Shown here: positions 43,901-54,045 of the stretch, one piece after another
Position numbering within the stretch: the first letter of the stretch is position 1
Layout: each line of letters opens with the position of its first letter
DNA from: Liolophura sinensis
Lineage: Eukaryota; Mollusca; Polyplacophora; Chitonida; Chitonidae
NCBI RefSeq assembly: GCF_032854445.1
Contig: NC_088302.1
Location: forward strand, 5,701,338-5,765,337
Direction of reading: 5' to 3'
Length of the DNA stretch: 64,000 nucleotides
The notes under the pieces: model-generated
Databases searched by the model: none
Told to the model about the DNA's origin: nothing
What the model saw: only the letters and a program-made list of their open reading frames with translations
Position numbers and translations under genes: made by a program

Positions 43901-46900
43901 ATCCAGAAATTCGCACACCAAATGATACAGTTAAGTGGACTAGCCCGAAGATTTCCCATTGAGACTTTGCTTCTGTCACTCACAACATGACAGGGGGCAT
44001 CTGTTTGCAGTACCAATCCAAATATTCACACACCAAATGATACAGTTAAGTGGACTAGCCGGATGATTTCACATTGAGACTTTGCTTCTGTCACTCACAA
44101 CACGACGGGGAGCATCTGTTGGCAGTACCAATCCAGAAATTCGCACACCAAATGATACAGTTAAGTGGACTAGCCCGAAGATTTCACATTGAGACTTTGC
44201 TTCTGTCACTCACAACACGACAGAGAGCATCTGTTTGCAGTACCAGTCCAGAAATTCACACGCCAAATGATACAGTTAAGTGGACTAGCCCGAAGGTTTC
44301 ACATTGAGACTTTGCTTCTGTCACTCACAACACGACGGGGAGCATCTGTTTGCAGTACCAGTCCAGAAATTTGCACACCAAATGATACAGTTAAGTGGAC
44401 TAGCCCGAAGATTTCACATTGAGACTCTGCTTCTGTCACTCACAACATGACGGGGAGCATCTGTTGGCAGTACCAATCCAGAAATTCACACACCAAATGA
44501 TACAGTTAAGTGGATTAGCGTGTTGATTTCACATTGAGACTTTGCTTCTGTCACTCACAACACGACAGGGAGCATCTATTTGCAGTACCAGTCCAGAAAT
44601 TCACACACCAAATGATACAGTTAAGTGGACTAGCCCAATGATTTCACATTGAGACTTTGCTTCTGTCACTCACAACACGACGGGGAGCATCTGTTTGCAG
44701 TACCATTCCTGAAATTCGCACACCAAATAATACAGTTAAGTGGACTAGCCCGAAGATTTCACATTGAGACTTTGCTTCTGTCACTCACAACACGACAGGG
44801 AGCATCTATTTGCAGTACCAGTCCAGAAATTCGCACACCAAATGATACAGTTAAGTGGACTAGCGTGTTGATTTCACATTGAGACTTTGCTTCTGTCACT
44901 CACAACACGACAGGGAGCATCTATTTGCAGTACCAGTCCAGAAATTCGCACACCAAATGATACAGTTAAGTGGACTAGCCAGATGATTTCACATTGAGAC
45001 TTTGCTTCTGTCACTCACAACACGACGGGGAGCATCTATTTGCAGTACCAGTCCAGAAATTCGCACACCAAATGATACAGTTAAGTGGACTAGCCGGATG
45101 ATTTCACATTGAGACTTTGCTTCTGTCACTCACAACACGACAGGGAGCATCTATTTGCAGTACCAATCCAGAAATTCGCACACCAAATGATACAGTTAAA
45201 TGGACTAGCCGGATGATTTCACATTGAGACTCTGCTTCTGTCACTCGCAACATGACGGGGAGCATCTGTTGGCAGTACCAATCCAGAAATTCACACGCCA
45301 AATGATACAGTTAAGTGGACTAGCCCGAAGATTTCCCATTGAGACTTTGCTTCTGTCACTCACAACATGACAGGGAGCATCTGTTGGCAGTACCAATCCA
45401 GAAATTCACACACCAAATGATACAGTTAAGTGGACTAGCCAGATGATTTCACATTGAGACTCTGCTTGCTGTCACTCACAACATGACAGGGAGCATCTAT
45501 TTGCAGTACCAGTCCTGAAATTCGCTCACCAAATGATACAGTTAAGTGCTCTAGCCCGAAGGTTTCACATTGAGACTCTGCTTCTGTCACTCAAAACACG
45601 ACGGGGAGCATCTGTTTGCAGTACCATTCCTGAAATTCGCACACCAAATGATACAGTTAAGTGGACTAGCCCGAAGGTTTCACATTGAGACTCTGCTTCT
45701 GTCACTTACAACACGACGGGGAACATCTGTTTGCAGTACCAGTCCAGAAATTCGCACATCAAATGATACAGTTAAGTGGACTAGCCCAATGATTTCACAT
45801 TGAGACTTTGCTTCTGTCACTCACAACACGACAGGGAGCATCTATTTGCAGTACCATTCCAGAAATTCACGCACCAAATGATACAGTTAAGTGGACTAGC
45901 TCAATGATTTCACATTGAGACTTTGCTGTAAGACTGTTTAATCTGAAAAGCTTTAACCTTACCTTTCCTGAGCAGATATATTTACAATTTAAAAAATAGA
46001 AATTGAATGTTGACATGCTTAAATTTATGCTCATGGAAAATGACAGAAAGGTATCCATGTTCGCATGTAGTTTGCAATGAGGTAAAAGCTTCCCAAAATT
46101 ATGGTCTTTCTGGCTATATTTTGGGCAAATACAGTTGTTGATGAGAGGTAGGTATTTTTGCCATCTATAAAAACATGAAGATATGACTCGGTGGCAAGTA
46201 AGAACTATGAAACGCATCCTATTACATACATGTAGGACTAATAAATGAACTGCTTTGTAATACGGGTATTCCAAGCAATAATGTTCAGGTGATTTTCAAT
46301 CTATTTGTACATACACTTGAATATTTTGCCTTCAAGTATTGATTTTAACATTTAAATTGTATGTAATATTTCTTCGATTAATAACTGTCACAATGTTTTG
46401 TGCCATTAGAGTTATCTCCCTTGGCCCAGATCGTGTTTGGATCTGTCTGTCCTACAAGTAGAGTATGTGTACATTATATGCTATGTCTTACTGTCTATTT
46501 CCTTGTTGTAGATGGAAAACCCTTCCAGAAGTTTTTGGAAGCTACTCTTGAACTTTCTCCTGCAGAGAGAGCCACCTATTTAGAAGGAGACAAGGTGGGT
46601 TAGATCATGTAGACAGCAGTAGTGGTTGTCATTTGACAAAATAGAGTGGTAGTGTGAAATTTCAGTAGTCAATTTTTATGCAGCTTTAATTCAACTGCAT
46701 AACACTAAAAGAAAAGGTAAAAAAATGTCTTGGCCTTTACCTGTTTCATTGGCATTAATATGTCATCCATTTACATTGTCGGATTGGCTAGAAGGCAACA
46801 CTCAAGACCATTGACTATTAATTCAATGGAGTGTGGTATTCAGAAGCCCAGACCTTATACATAAACCTAGCAGTTAGGACTTAGCAGGAATTGCAATGAA

Positions 46901-49900
46901 TTTTCAGGGACTTCCACAGGTGTTACCAAATTTGCTTGTTTTCACTACAAAATGAATAGACATAAACTCCACCAGTATGTACTGTTGTTTGATTGATGAA
47001 CCCCCCCCCGCCCACCAACAAAATGGTAACCTTTGGAACTTATAGGATAAGTGTCCAGATTTAGCTTGTGGTCCTGATTATAAAAATTATGATCTGTTTA
47101 AATACTGTATTGGCGAGAGGGCTTCTGAGAAAGGTAATAATGACTTTAAATCCACCAAAACAATAGATTTACTGGCCTCTCTGAGCTCCAGCTGGCCCTA
47201 TCAGATCTGTGTCAGTTTTGACATGGATTCTAACTACACAGAAACAAATATACAGCTGAATCAATCTGAACCTGTAATGGCCGAGGCTGAAGTTCCAATT
47301 TATGACACTGGAATCCTCAGCCAGAGTTTTCAGACATCAAATTTGATCTTTGTCAAGGCATTTCCAACAGCACAGGTAATACAGACTGGTAAACTATAGC
47401 TTACAGTGTATATAGATTTGCTGTCTATCAGTCTTAAGTTCATTTAAGCTTGAGGTGTTATTTGACTGCCACCCCATAGTAGTCAAATCTTCAGGTCCAG
47501 CTAGCTGTATTCCTCTCGTAACTTTCAGATGAAAAATGGCAAAAGCAGATGTGGCTTTCTCTTGCAGGTACAAAATCCATCTATCTTGTCATGGAAATCC
47601 ACTTCTTCCTGGGGATCAAAATATCTGAAAACCTGGAAAATAAAACAACTCCAAGGTTGTTCGACAACCAGTTCGTACAACTGTACGCAGATTAACAGAC
47701 TGTTTCGGAAGAAATTTGATATGCTTGTTGTCACTCTCGTAGACTTTATAACACTGAACTCTGTGGCTAAGCTCTGACAGCTCGTATCGGTTGGACTGAT
47801 ATGACATAATTAGGTAGAGACTGCCGGGTGTTGGCGGGAAAAATGCATAAAACCAGCCTCATTATCTAGTCATTTTCAGTGTCCTATTACTGTGATTAAT
47901 GTACCCTTTTTTAATAATATTTTAAACTCAATTTAACAATATATACAGGTGTAGCTAATTATGAATAAATGATTAACCTGGCCACTAATCCTGTAAGGGT
48001 GGTTTACGTATCATGTCTGTTTTTGGCTTTGTTTTTATCATATTGAAAGTTGATGTCTTATTTTGTATCTCTGTTTGATATGGCTCTCTTGCCTTCCCAG
48101 GGAATGGGATCTGCTCACGAAGATATTGCTCAGGAAGGCCAGACACAGGTAAAGGAGAATTAGTGTACATCACATTGTATCATGTAGACAGATTGAAGTC
48201 TTTTTAACTTTCTGTCAAAGGCAGGTAAGATTAAACAATGCATAACGCTAAAACTTGCCAAGTCTTGGTGATTTGTGGTTTCCTTCAGCTGATATCTGAC
48301 AACTGTTTTATGAGTTCCTCATTATGAGGTTTGAAAACAGTTCATTGAATAAATAGATAACACTAAATTTGGTTGGATGCATTTTCATCATGATATATTA
48401 TTGATGTTTGCTGAGTTCAGTCCAGCTTATGCTGGCTTCCTCTCCAGCCATACAGGTCTGCCTGCAACTGCAATGGCTGTGCCAGGTACCCTCCCACCAC
48501 AAAGCTGGTTGCTGTCGTACAAATGAAATATTCTTGAGTATGGTGTAAAACACCAATCAAATCAATAAATAAATAATATTATTGACGTTGCAAGTGTTTA
48601 GTTCAATATCAAATGTGCATTACTGACTAGTGAATAAAACTATACATATTAATAACCCTTTTCATGGTAGGCACCCTCAAGAGATGAGAAAGTATCAACC
48701 CATTTTGTGGCATTGATTGATAAAGATGGAGAGCTGTATGAACTGGGTAAGCTGTGAGAATCTCATCTGTGTGTGTATATTCATCCCGTATGATCTTCGT
48801 CCTTTATGATCTAGGCACATGTAAGCTGTGAGAATCTCATCTGTGTGTATCCGTCCTGTGTGATCTAGGCACATGTAAGCTGAGAGAATCTCATCTGTGT
48901 GTATTCAGCCTGTATGATCTAGGCACATGTAAGCTGTGAGAATGTCATCTGTGTGTATCCATCCTGTATGATCTAGGCACATGTAAGCTGAGAGAATCTC
49001 ATCTGTGTGTATTCAGCCTGTATGATCTAGGCACATGTAAGCTGTGAGAATCTCATCTGTGTGTATTCGTCCTGTGTGATCTAGGCACATGTAAGCTGTA
49101 AGAATCTCATCTGTGTGTATTTGTCCTTTATGATCTAGGCACATGTAAGCTGAGAGAATCTCATCTGTGTGTATTCATCCTGTTTGATCTAGGTACATTT
49201 AATCTGTGAAAATCTCATCTGTGTGTATTCATCCTGTATGATCTAGGCACATGTAAGCTGTGCAGATCTCATCTGTGTGTATTCATCCTGTATGATCTAG
49301 GCACATGTAAGCTGTGAGAATGTCATCTATGTGTATTCATCCTGTATGATCTAGGCACATGTAAGCTGAGAGAATCTCATCTGTGTGTATTCATCCTGTA
49401 TGATCTAGGCACATGTAAGCTGAGAGAATCTCATCTGTGTGTATTCATCAGGCACATGTAAGCTGTGGGAATGTCATCTGTGTGTATTCATCCTGTATGA
49501 TCTAGGCACATGTAAGCTGTGAGAATGTCATCTGTGTGTATTCATCCTGTATGATCTAGGAACATGTATGCTGTGAGAATGTCATCTGTGTGTATTCATC
49601 CTGTATGATCTAGGCACATGTAAGCTGTGAGAATCTCATCTGTGTGTATTCATCCTGTATGATCTAGGCACATGTAAGCTGAGAGAATCTCATCTGTGTG
49701 TATTCATCAGGCACATGTAAGCTGTGAGAATGTCATCTGTGTGTATTCATCCTGTATGATCTAGGCACATGTATGCTGTGAGAATGTCATCTGTGTGTAT
49801 TCATCCTGTATGATCTAGGCACATGTATGCTGTGAGAATGTCATCTGTGTGTATTCATCCTGTATGATCTAGGCACATGTAAGCTGTGAGAATGTCATCT

Positions 49901-50239
49901 GTGTGTATTCATCCTGTATGATCTAGGCACATGTAATCTGTGAAAATCTCATCTGTGTGTATTCATCCTGTATGATCTAGGCACATGTATGCTGTGAGAA
50001 TCTCATCTGTGTGTATTCATCCTGTATCATTTAGGCACATGTATGCTGTAAGAATCTCATCTGTATGTATCCATCCTGTGTGATCTAGGCACATGTAAGC
50101 TGAGAGAGTCTCATCAGAGTGTTTATTTGTTTTAATATGTATGAACTATTTAAGCTGAGAGAGTGTGTTTTCATTTGTAGATGGGCGAAAAGATGGGCCT
50201 GTGCTTCATGGGAAAACCACCCCAGATACATTACTTCAG
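37944..50239 (+). CDS. UCHL3: Ubiquitin carboxyl-terminal hydrolase L3 (UCHL3-like), 10 of about 11 exons
   Basis: Cytosolic C12-family cysteine protease that removes small adducts from the C terminus of ubiquitin (and NEDD8 in UCHL3). Exons: 37944-37994, 38103-38114, 39383-39511, 40268-40282, 40390-40413, 41269-41404, 46512-46594, 48101-48148, 48671-48746 and 50181-50239, 211 residues, all in phase. Catalytic set: Gln in HIKQTIG (97), Cys in GNACGT (103), His in STHFVAL (177) and Asp in ELDGRK (192, codon split by an intron). All are shifted +8 from human UCHL3 (89/95/169/184), the shift coming from a 3-residue N-terminal extension and 5 extra residues in the microexon region. QRWLPLESNP and WEFVDIYGLDPDLL favour UCHL3 over UCHL1. 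The final VC..F..RDP.E.RF segment (about 27 residues) is not found before 64000. Introns carry two large arrays. Confidence 0.95.
38103..38114 (+). CDS. UCHL3: UCHL3 exon 2, 12-bp microexon (VLNK)
   Basis: TTCTCTTTCCAG precedes GTGCTGAACAAG and GTTGGT follows. VLNK fits the gap between NPD and the next exon, where UCHL1 has MLNK and UCHL3 has VTNQ. Reading on instead of splicing meets a stop four codons later (VGDA*). Confidence 0.88.
38495..38670. repeat. Degenerate AT-rich repeats in UCHL3 intron 2
   Basis: Recurring TCAAAGCxTxxAAATCATTT and TTTAAAGTTTxAAA blocks, about 25-40 bp apart. Confidence 0.6.
38695..38860. repeat. Three-unit tandem repeat, ~58 bp
   Basis: CTGTAGCAT, ACTG(C/T)(T/C)ATT, ACAGACACACCACTTGTAAC recur three times. 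Confidence 0.85.
38878..39100 (+). mobile_element. SINE, main family (5' part rearranged)
   Basis: Body GCTGGCTTCCTCTCCAGCCA, GGTTGTGGGTTTTCCCCGGA and TTTCCTCCCATCATAATTTT, then GTCAAATAAACAAATG. The head is diverged. Confidence 0.8.
39383..39511 (+). CDS. UCHL3: UCHL3 exon 3
   Basis: Forty-three codons, phase 0-0: YAYGLGMPQSWEFVDIYGLD and PDLLGMVPQPVKAVVLLYPI then NEK. This matches FL.QLGL.P.W.FVDVYG.DPELL.MVP.PV.AVLLLFPITEK. It carries substrate-binding strand residues of the UCH fold. Confidence 0.95.
40268..40282 (+). CDS. UCHL3: UCHL3 exon 4, candidate 15-bp microexon (HEDFR)
   Basis: CTTCCAG precedes CATGAAGATTTCCGA and GTGGGA follows. HEDFR is what the family has directly after ITEK (HENFR in UCHL1, YEVFR in UCHL3). 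Phase 0-0. The donor is weak (CGA|GTGGGA), so splicing needs RNA support. Confidence 0.7.
40390..40413 (+). CDS. UCHL3: UCHL3 exon 5, candidate 24-bp microexon (DEQEREKS)
   Basis: ACTAGGACAG precedes GATGAGCAGGAGAGGGAGAA GTCT and GTGCTT follows, the same donor as exon 3. The charged DEQEREKS fits the TEEEEKIKS segment of UCHL3. Phase 0-0. Without it the segment between the NEK and HIKQT would be too short. Confidence 0.65.
41015..41095 (+). mobile_element. SINE tail fragment
   Basis: ATTCTTGAGTATGGTGTTAA and an A/T-rich AAATATAAATGAATAAA end. Confidence 0.55.
41269..41404 (+). CDS. UCHL3: UCHL3 exon 6 (oxyanion Gln and catalytic Cys)
   Basis: SESQPIGSVKPNEKIYHIKQ and TIGNACGTIAMVHTLANNAD then QIQFE+G. 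Gln of IKQT and Cys of NACGT are the oxyanion and nucleophile positions. Acceptor TTTTTACAG; donor GTATGT after phase 1. Confidence 0.96.
41785..45925. repeat. 115-bp satellite-like tandem array, about 36 copies
   Basis: The unit includes CATTGAGACTTTGCTTCTGT, CACTCACAACACGACAGGGA, GCAGTACCAGTCCAGAAATT and GATACAGTTAAGTGGACTAG. Copies differ mainly at fixed positions (CAACACGAC/CAACATGAC, CTATTTGC/CTGTTTGC/CTGTTGGC, AGCCCGAAG/AGCCGGATG/AGCGTGTTG). It fills most of the 5.1-kb UCHL3 intron between exons 6 and 7. The 77-codon frames on both strands are repeat artefacts. Confidence 0.97.
46512..46594 (+). CDS. UCHL3: UCHL3 exon 7
   Basis: Completes an Asp codon, then GKPFQKFLEATLELSPAERA and TYLEGDK. 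This matches the LKKFLE....MSPEERARYLE crossover-loop region that gates UCHL3 substrates. Acceptor CCTTGTTGTAG, donor GTGGGT. Confidence 0.95.
47046..47375 (+). CDS. Unrecognised exon-like reading frame inside a UCHL3 intron (part 1)
   Basis: 110 open codons with protein-like composition: DKCPDLACGPDYKNYDLFKY, CIGERASEKGNNDFKSTKTI, SSSWPYQICVSFDMDSNYTE and DTGILSQSFQTSNLIFVKAF are seen in order. A stop precedes it (47043-47045, inside a possible TTATAG acceptor). Possible donors are CAG|GTAATA at 47376 and ACTG|GTAAAC at about 47389. It has several Cys and an NYT glycosylation sequon, so it could be extracellular, but I recognise no family. It does not fit UCHL3, whose neighbouring exons join without it. 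It may be a nested gene fragment or a pseudogene. Confidence 0.4.
47568..47777 (+). CDS. Unrecognised exon-like reading frame inside a UCHL3 intron (part 2)
   Basis: A strong acceptor (GTGGCTTTCTCTTGCAG) precedes two alternative open frames. Spliced in phase 0 to part 1 it reads VQNPSILSWKSTSSWGSKYL ... and stops at 47775-47777. Spliced from the second donor (phase 1) it reads GTKSIYLVMEIHFFLGIKIS then ENLENKTTPRLFDNQFVQLY, stopping after AD. The second looks more protein-like. No family is recognised. Confidence 0.3.
   Translation, partial: VQNPSILSWKSTSSWGSKYLKTWKIKQLQGCSTTSSYNCTQINRLFRKKFDMLVVTLVDFITLNSVAKL
48101..48148 (+). CDS. UCHL3: UCHL3 exon 8
   Basis: GMGSAHEDIAQEGQTQ, phase 0-0, matching the ..HE..A.EGQT. 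segment. Acceptor GCCTTCCCAG, donor GTAAAG. Confidence 0.93.
48415..48578 (+). mobile_element. SINE, main family, 5'-truncated
   Basis: ATGCTGGCTTCCTCTCCAGC, ACCCTCCCACCACAAAGCTG, TATTCTTGAGTATGGTGTAA and AAACACCAATCAAATCAATA, located in the short intron between UCHL3 exons 8 and 9. Confidence 0.88.
48671..48746 (+). CDS. UCHL3: UCHL3 exon 9 (catalytic His)
   Basis: APSRDEKVSTHFVALIDKDG then ELYEL + one base. His of THFVAL is the catalytic general base; the split next codon is the catalytic Asp. Donor GTAAGC, whose flank is amplified in the following array. Confidence 0.96.
48747..50110. repeat. 54-bp minisatellite starting at the UCHL3 5' splice site, about 25 copies
   Basis: Each unit reads GTAAGCTGTGAGAATCTCAT, CTGTGTGTATTCATCCTGTA and TGATCTAGGCACAT. 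The first unit begins exactly at the intron's GTAAGC donor, so every copy repeats that donor context (CAT|GTAAGC, sometimes GTATGC or GTAATC). A few units lack CCTGTATGATCTAG. Confidence 0.95.
50135..50166. repeat. Degenerate copy of the exon 9 end plus donor
   Basis: TGTATGAACTATTTAAGCTG here resembles the exon 9 junction TGTATGAACTGGGTAAGCTG. It lies at the far end of the array, just before the exon 10 acceptor. GGGT is replaced by ATTT, so the donor is destroyed. Confidence 0.7.
50181..50239 (+). CDS. UCHL3: UCHL3 exon 10 (catalytic Asp, DGRK)
   Basis: Completes the Asp codon, then GRKDGPVLHGKTTPDTLLQ, matching LDGRK.FP..HG.TS.ETLL. Acceptor TCATTTGTAG, donor GTAAGA in phase 0. The terminal exon should begin with a D/E-A-A-x-V-C-like segment. 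Confidence 0.95.
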
Positions 50240-51410
50240 GTAAGAATGACACACACCAATAGTTTCTACAAGAATGAGAATGTTTTTGAGTATAGTGTAA
50301 TATTACACCAAAGATTAGCTCTGAGATGTTCTCTTTACCATCCCAGCAGTTGGATTCACGTATGTCAGGTCAGCTGTGTATGTGGTAATAGCAGTGATCA
50401 GGTATCAAGTGTTTTTAGCTTACTGGATGAAGTCCACACATGTATAGGTAATGGTACAAGATATCTGGTTTGATTAGGCTTTTCAGTTATGCACAGAATT
50501 TGCTTTGTTAGAGATGAGTGGGAGTAGTGTAAACAAAGGTTATATGTGGTGCAGGTGGGCTTTTCAAGGTTGACTAATGTAAACCGGATAGCAGTCGGAA
50601 GTTGTTTTTGGAAAGTTCGTCAAGTGCAGTATAGATTTGTGAGATAGAGTAATCTCCCTTGGTTTGTGGTTGATTGGGTTGGTGCAGTTAGCAGGACATC
50701 AGAAGAGTACACAATTCAGCTGGGAAATCAATGAAGTAGCCATGTCATGTCTGAGTTTTGTTTTGCTATTATGCCCTCAGAGAACCTGGTAAGGAGTTTT
50801 CTGATTGGCTCTGTGGCCATTGTATAATCGACAAATACAGAAAAGCCTTTAGTGTATGTAACACCTCTGGTTGTTTGTTTTGCTTCATCCATCAGGCAAT
50901 ATTAGAGCAGAATATATGAAGACGTGAGAAATTTCTCAGAGAAGCGGAGCCTTGATAATTTCATTACTGAAATGTGGAGTTCAAATCTCCGGCACTCCAC
51001 TTTTTTTAAAATTTGATAATCTTTTTTTTTTACATATTTATTTATTTATATGGTTCAGGTTGTGTATTTTGTGGCATGTTACTTAATGCACACATAGTAC
51101 TATGTCCACGTGCCATGGCAGCATAATGTATGGTTATGGTACTGGTTGCCATAGATGTTACTTTGTGCAACGGGGACCCTGGACTAAAACGCAGCTACAT
51201 CTTGTATATATATTTGATAAACATCTTGACAGAAAAAGTTTGAGCTTTTTTGTTTTTCTTTTTTCTTTTTGATGGCTGAACGCCATATTCACCACAAGAT
51301 AATATTGTCCTAACCCCACCCTGAATACTAACATAATCCTCCTCATTTTCAACACATCTTTGTGTACATGTGATAGAACTGTTTAAAAATGCTACATAAG
51401 AATTGCATAT

Positions 51411-51512
51411 TAAGGGCCTCAGTGGCTGAGGGGATTAGCAGGCCAGCATGGTGCATTGACTGAGAAACCTCAGCATAAAACACCAATCAAATAAATCAAA
51501 TAAATATAATAT
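51411..51512 (+). mobile_element. SINE, main family, internally deleted
   Basis: GGGCCTCAGTGGCTGAGGGG head joins directly to CATAAAACACCAATCAAATA tail. Confidence 0.8.
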
Positions 51513-52204
51513 TAATGGTTTTAGCTAATACACTTGACAACTAGGCCAAGATGATTAAATCACGCACTGTGCTAATGTGTCAATATGAGTCAATTTGATT
51601 ATTTTAATGTACACAACAAATGGCACATGGAACAATCTATGTGAAACCAAACTAAGCAACATGATGTCATGTCATTTGTCTTAAGGTTTTCTTGGTTTTC
51701 TTTATTTTTGGAAATGTTGGGTGTTGGAAGGGGGTATTTAGCTCATCTGGATTCCAGGATGTTTTTGTTTTTTTTCACCCATCAACACCTGTGTTGAATT
51801 CTTCACCTGTAATTATGATAGAGCGGGGTAAATAGAGCAGCTTTCAAGCCTCTGTCTACCTGTTCTTAAATGGTCACACACAGGCTACTGAGACATTTGT
51901 CTCAGATGTTAATATTCAAAACCATATCATATTTCCATGATAAACATCGTTGCATTGTAATAGATGTACAGCGTACACTGCCTGTTATCCACAGTACAGG
52001 TAGAGAACGGCCCTTGCCAAGAGAGTTACCTGTAACCGGTGTGACTAGGCTAAATTTAGGGACTTGATCAGTTTTCCTATGAACTCACAATGACACATTC
52101 AAATCTTGATGTTTAAAAGCAGACAAAAGTTTACTTGTTCAAAATTCTAATGCCAGGGTGTTTATGATGCTTTTGACTTGGGCCATTGTCATCCAGGTAG
52201 ATGC

Positions 52205-52410
52205 TTAACAGGCCAGGTATTGTTATATCAGGTAACAGACCTGGTGTAGCCTGGCCTTATGTTCAGTACACCTGGACAGGTGGCGTTGTCCTAACATTTC
52301 TGATTAAAGACTAAAATACAGACCTGGTGTAGCCTGGCCTTAGGTTCAGTACAGCTGGCCAGGTGGCCTTGTCCTAATACTTCCGATTAGCTACAAAAAT
52401 ACAGAGACTT
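52205..52410. repeat. Two-unit direct repeat, ~90 bp
   Basis: CAGACCTGGTGTAGCCTGGC and GTGGC(G/C)TTGTCCTAA occur twice with a few substitutions. Confidence 0.88.
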
Positions 52411-52596
52411 AACACTAATCTGCTTACCTGTGAAGTAGACCAACTGCCAGAATAAAGCAACATTTGTATTAGGGTTATATGTGTAATGTATTTTGGATTA
52501 TGAAGCCTGTCAGTTGTCACAGAATGAGAAAGTTATTTGTGCTAATAAATACATGTCTATAGTATTAACCTTTTTGAAAGCTTGGTGAAGCTTGCT

Positions 52597-52885
52597 CCTT
52601 TTTTTATTTATTTGTTACGTGTTTGATGCCATACTTATGAATGACTAATGCAGGGGCAGTTTTATGGGTGGAGAGAAATGAAGTGCCAAGATTTCCCTTT
52701 GTGTCTTACAGTTATATGAACCATTCACATGTATGTAACTGGAAAACAAGGCCTAAGCCACACAAATGGCCACATAAGTATTCGGCTGCTTATAAATTGT
52801 CCCAAGGTCTCTCAAGCAAGGACAGAGGGGAAATCTACAAATTCTCTGTTCAGGACAAGTTTTGAACCCCCACATACTATGTCCA
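52597..52885 (-). mobile_element. SINE, second family
   Basis: Plus-strand GGCAGTTTTATGGGTGGAGA body, CTACAAATTCTCTGTTCAGG and CAAGTTTTGAACCCCCAC (B box, reversed). Confidence 0.65.
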
Positions 52886-53040
52886 GGACTAGAAAGACAA
52901 GACAAACCAAGCAGGAGAAGGAGGTAACTTTGAAACATTTTGGCGGACATAAATTGACATTTTCTAAACACGAAATATTCACAACTGACAGAAATTTACT
53001 GTTAATATCATACAGATATACTTTTTGTGTTTTTTTTTAA

Positions 53041-53130
53041 CTTGATGAATCCAGTGTCAGGCAGCCAAGAAGCCCAGGGGAAACCCACAACCATCCACAG
53101 GCTGCTGGCAGACCTTCCCACATAGTAAGC
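53041..53130 (-). mobile_element. SINE body fragment
   Basis: CCCAGGGGAAACCCACAACC and GCAGACCTTCCCACAT, the reversed central domain of the main family. Confidence 0.8.
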
Positions 53131-53196
53131 CTGAATACATGTGAGAATTTTTGTGATTATTATTCTGCCAGCCTGTAAGTACGAGTCATCAGTGGA

Positions 53197-53258
53197 AGTG
53201 TAAACCTTGAAGTGTAAACCTTGAAGTGTAAACCTTGAGGTGTAAACCTTGAAGTGAA
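53197..53258. repeat. 14-bp tandem repeat, about 4-5 copies
   Basis: Unit TTGAAGTGTAAACC. Confidence 0.95.
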
Positions 53259-53964
53259 ATAAGGAGCGCTGATGACGGGGTGGTGTGTGGGCTGACAATT
53301 GACTATGAAGATAAACCTTATTGCTTGTTAAGTACACAAGGTGGATGTAATTAAGAGAAAATCATACTTAACTCTGCACTATTTGTGACACCCTGTAATT
53401 CAGTAGCACATCAGAATTTTCCTCACACAATAATAACATAACACCTCATACATTTCTCCAGATGCATGAAAAGGTGAAGAGAGATGCAATTTATCTGTTG
53501 TATACAATGATTTTACTATCTGGGAGTGTTATTTGCCAATTATGTACATGTACATATTGTGAAAGCTGCTTTCAAAGACAGTCTTATACCATTTTAATCT
53601 GTTTGAACATGATGGCTTTTTTTTTATGGGTGGGCTATTTTATAATCCAGTTTGAAATCAGCTTTGCAGTTTACGCATTTTATAGTCTTCCTTAAGAATG
53701 TAAAATGATTTAAAGTGTGGTTTAATGTTAAAGTTACATTATCTTAAAAAAGCTTATATTACATTTGAAGAGAATGGCGGTTAAACTGTAATGTCACTAA
53801 CATGACAGGTGGGGCATGTTCAGTTTTATATTTGAATTTCTTCAATTAATTTCTGATTGGATTTCTGTACTTTTTGCTGGACAGTTTTTTACACCTACAT
53901 GTACATGTAACCAGCTACTGCTACTTCTTTCATATATCGACCGCATTGTGTTTTCACTTTGCTC

Positions 53965-54045
53965 TTGCTACGATATGGCTGAAATATTGCCGATGTGGCG
54001 TTAAACCATAACCATTTATTCATTCATTCTTTCATTTATCCTCCA
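53965..54045 (+). mobile_element. SINE tail, third type
   Basis: CGATATGGCTGAAATATTGC CGATGTGGCGTTAAACCATA followed by CATTTATTCATTCATTC. Related tails are at 55150-55225 and 61948-62010. Confidence 0.75.

Noticed and set aside
42021-45803. Many 77-codon frames on both strands as a gene family
   Set aside because: They recur at multiples of 115 bp and come from reading two units of the satellite.
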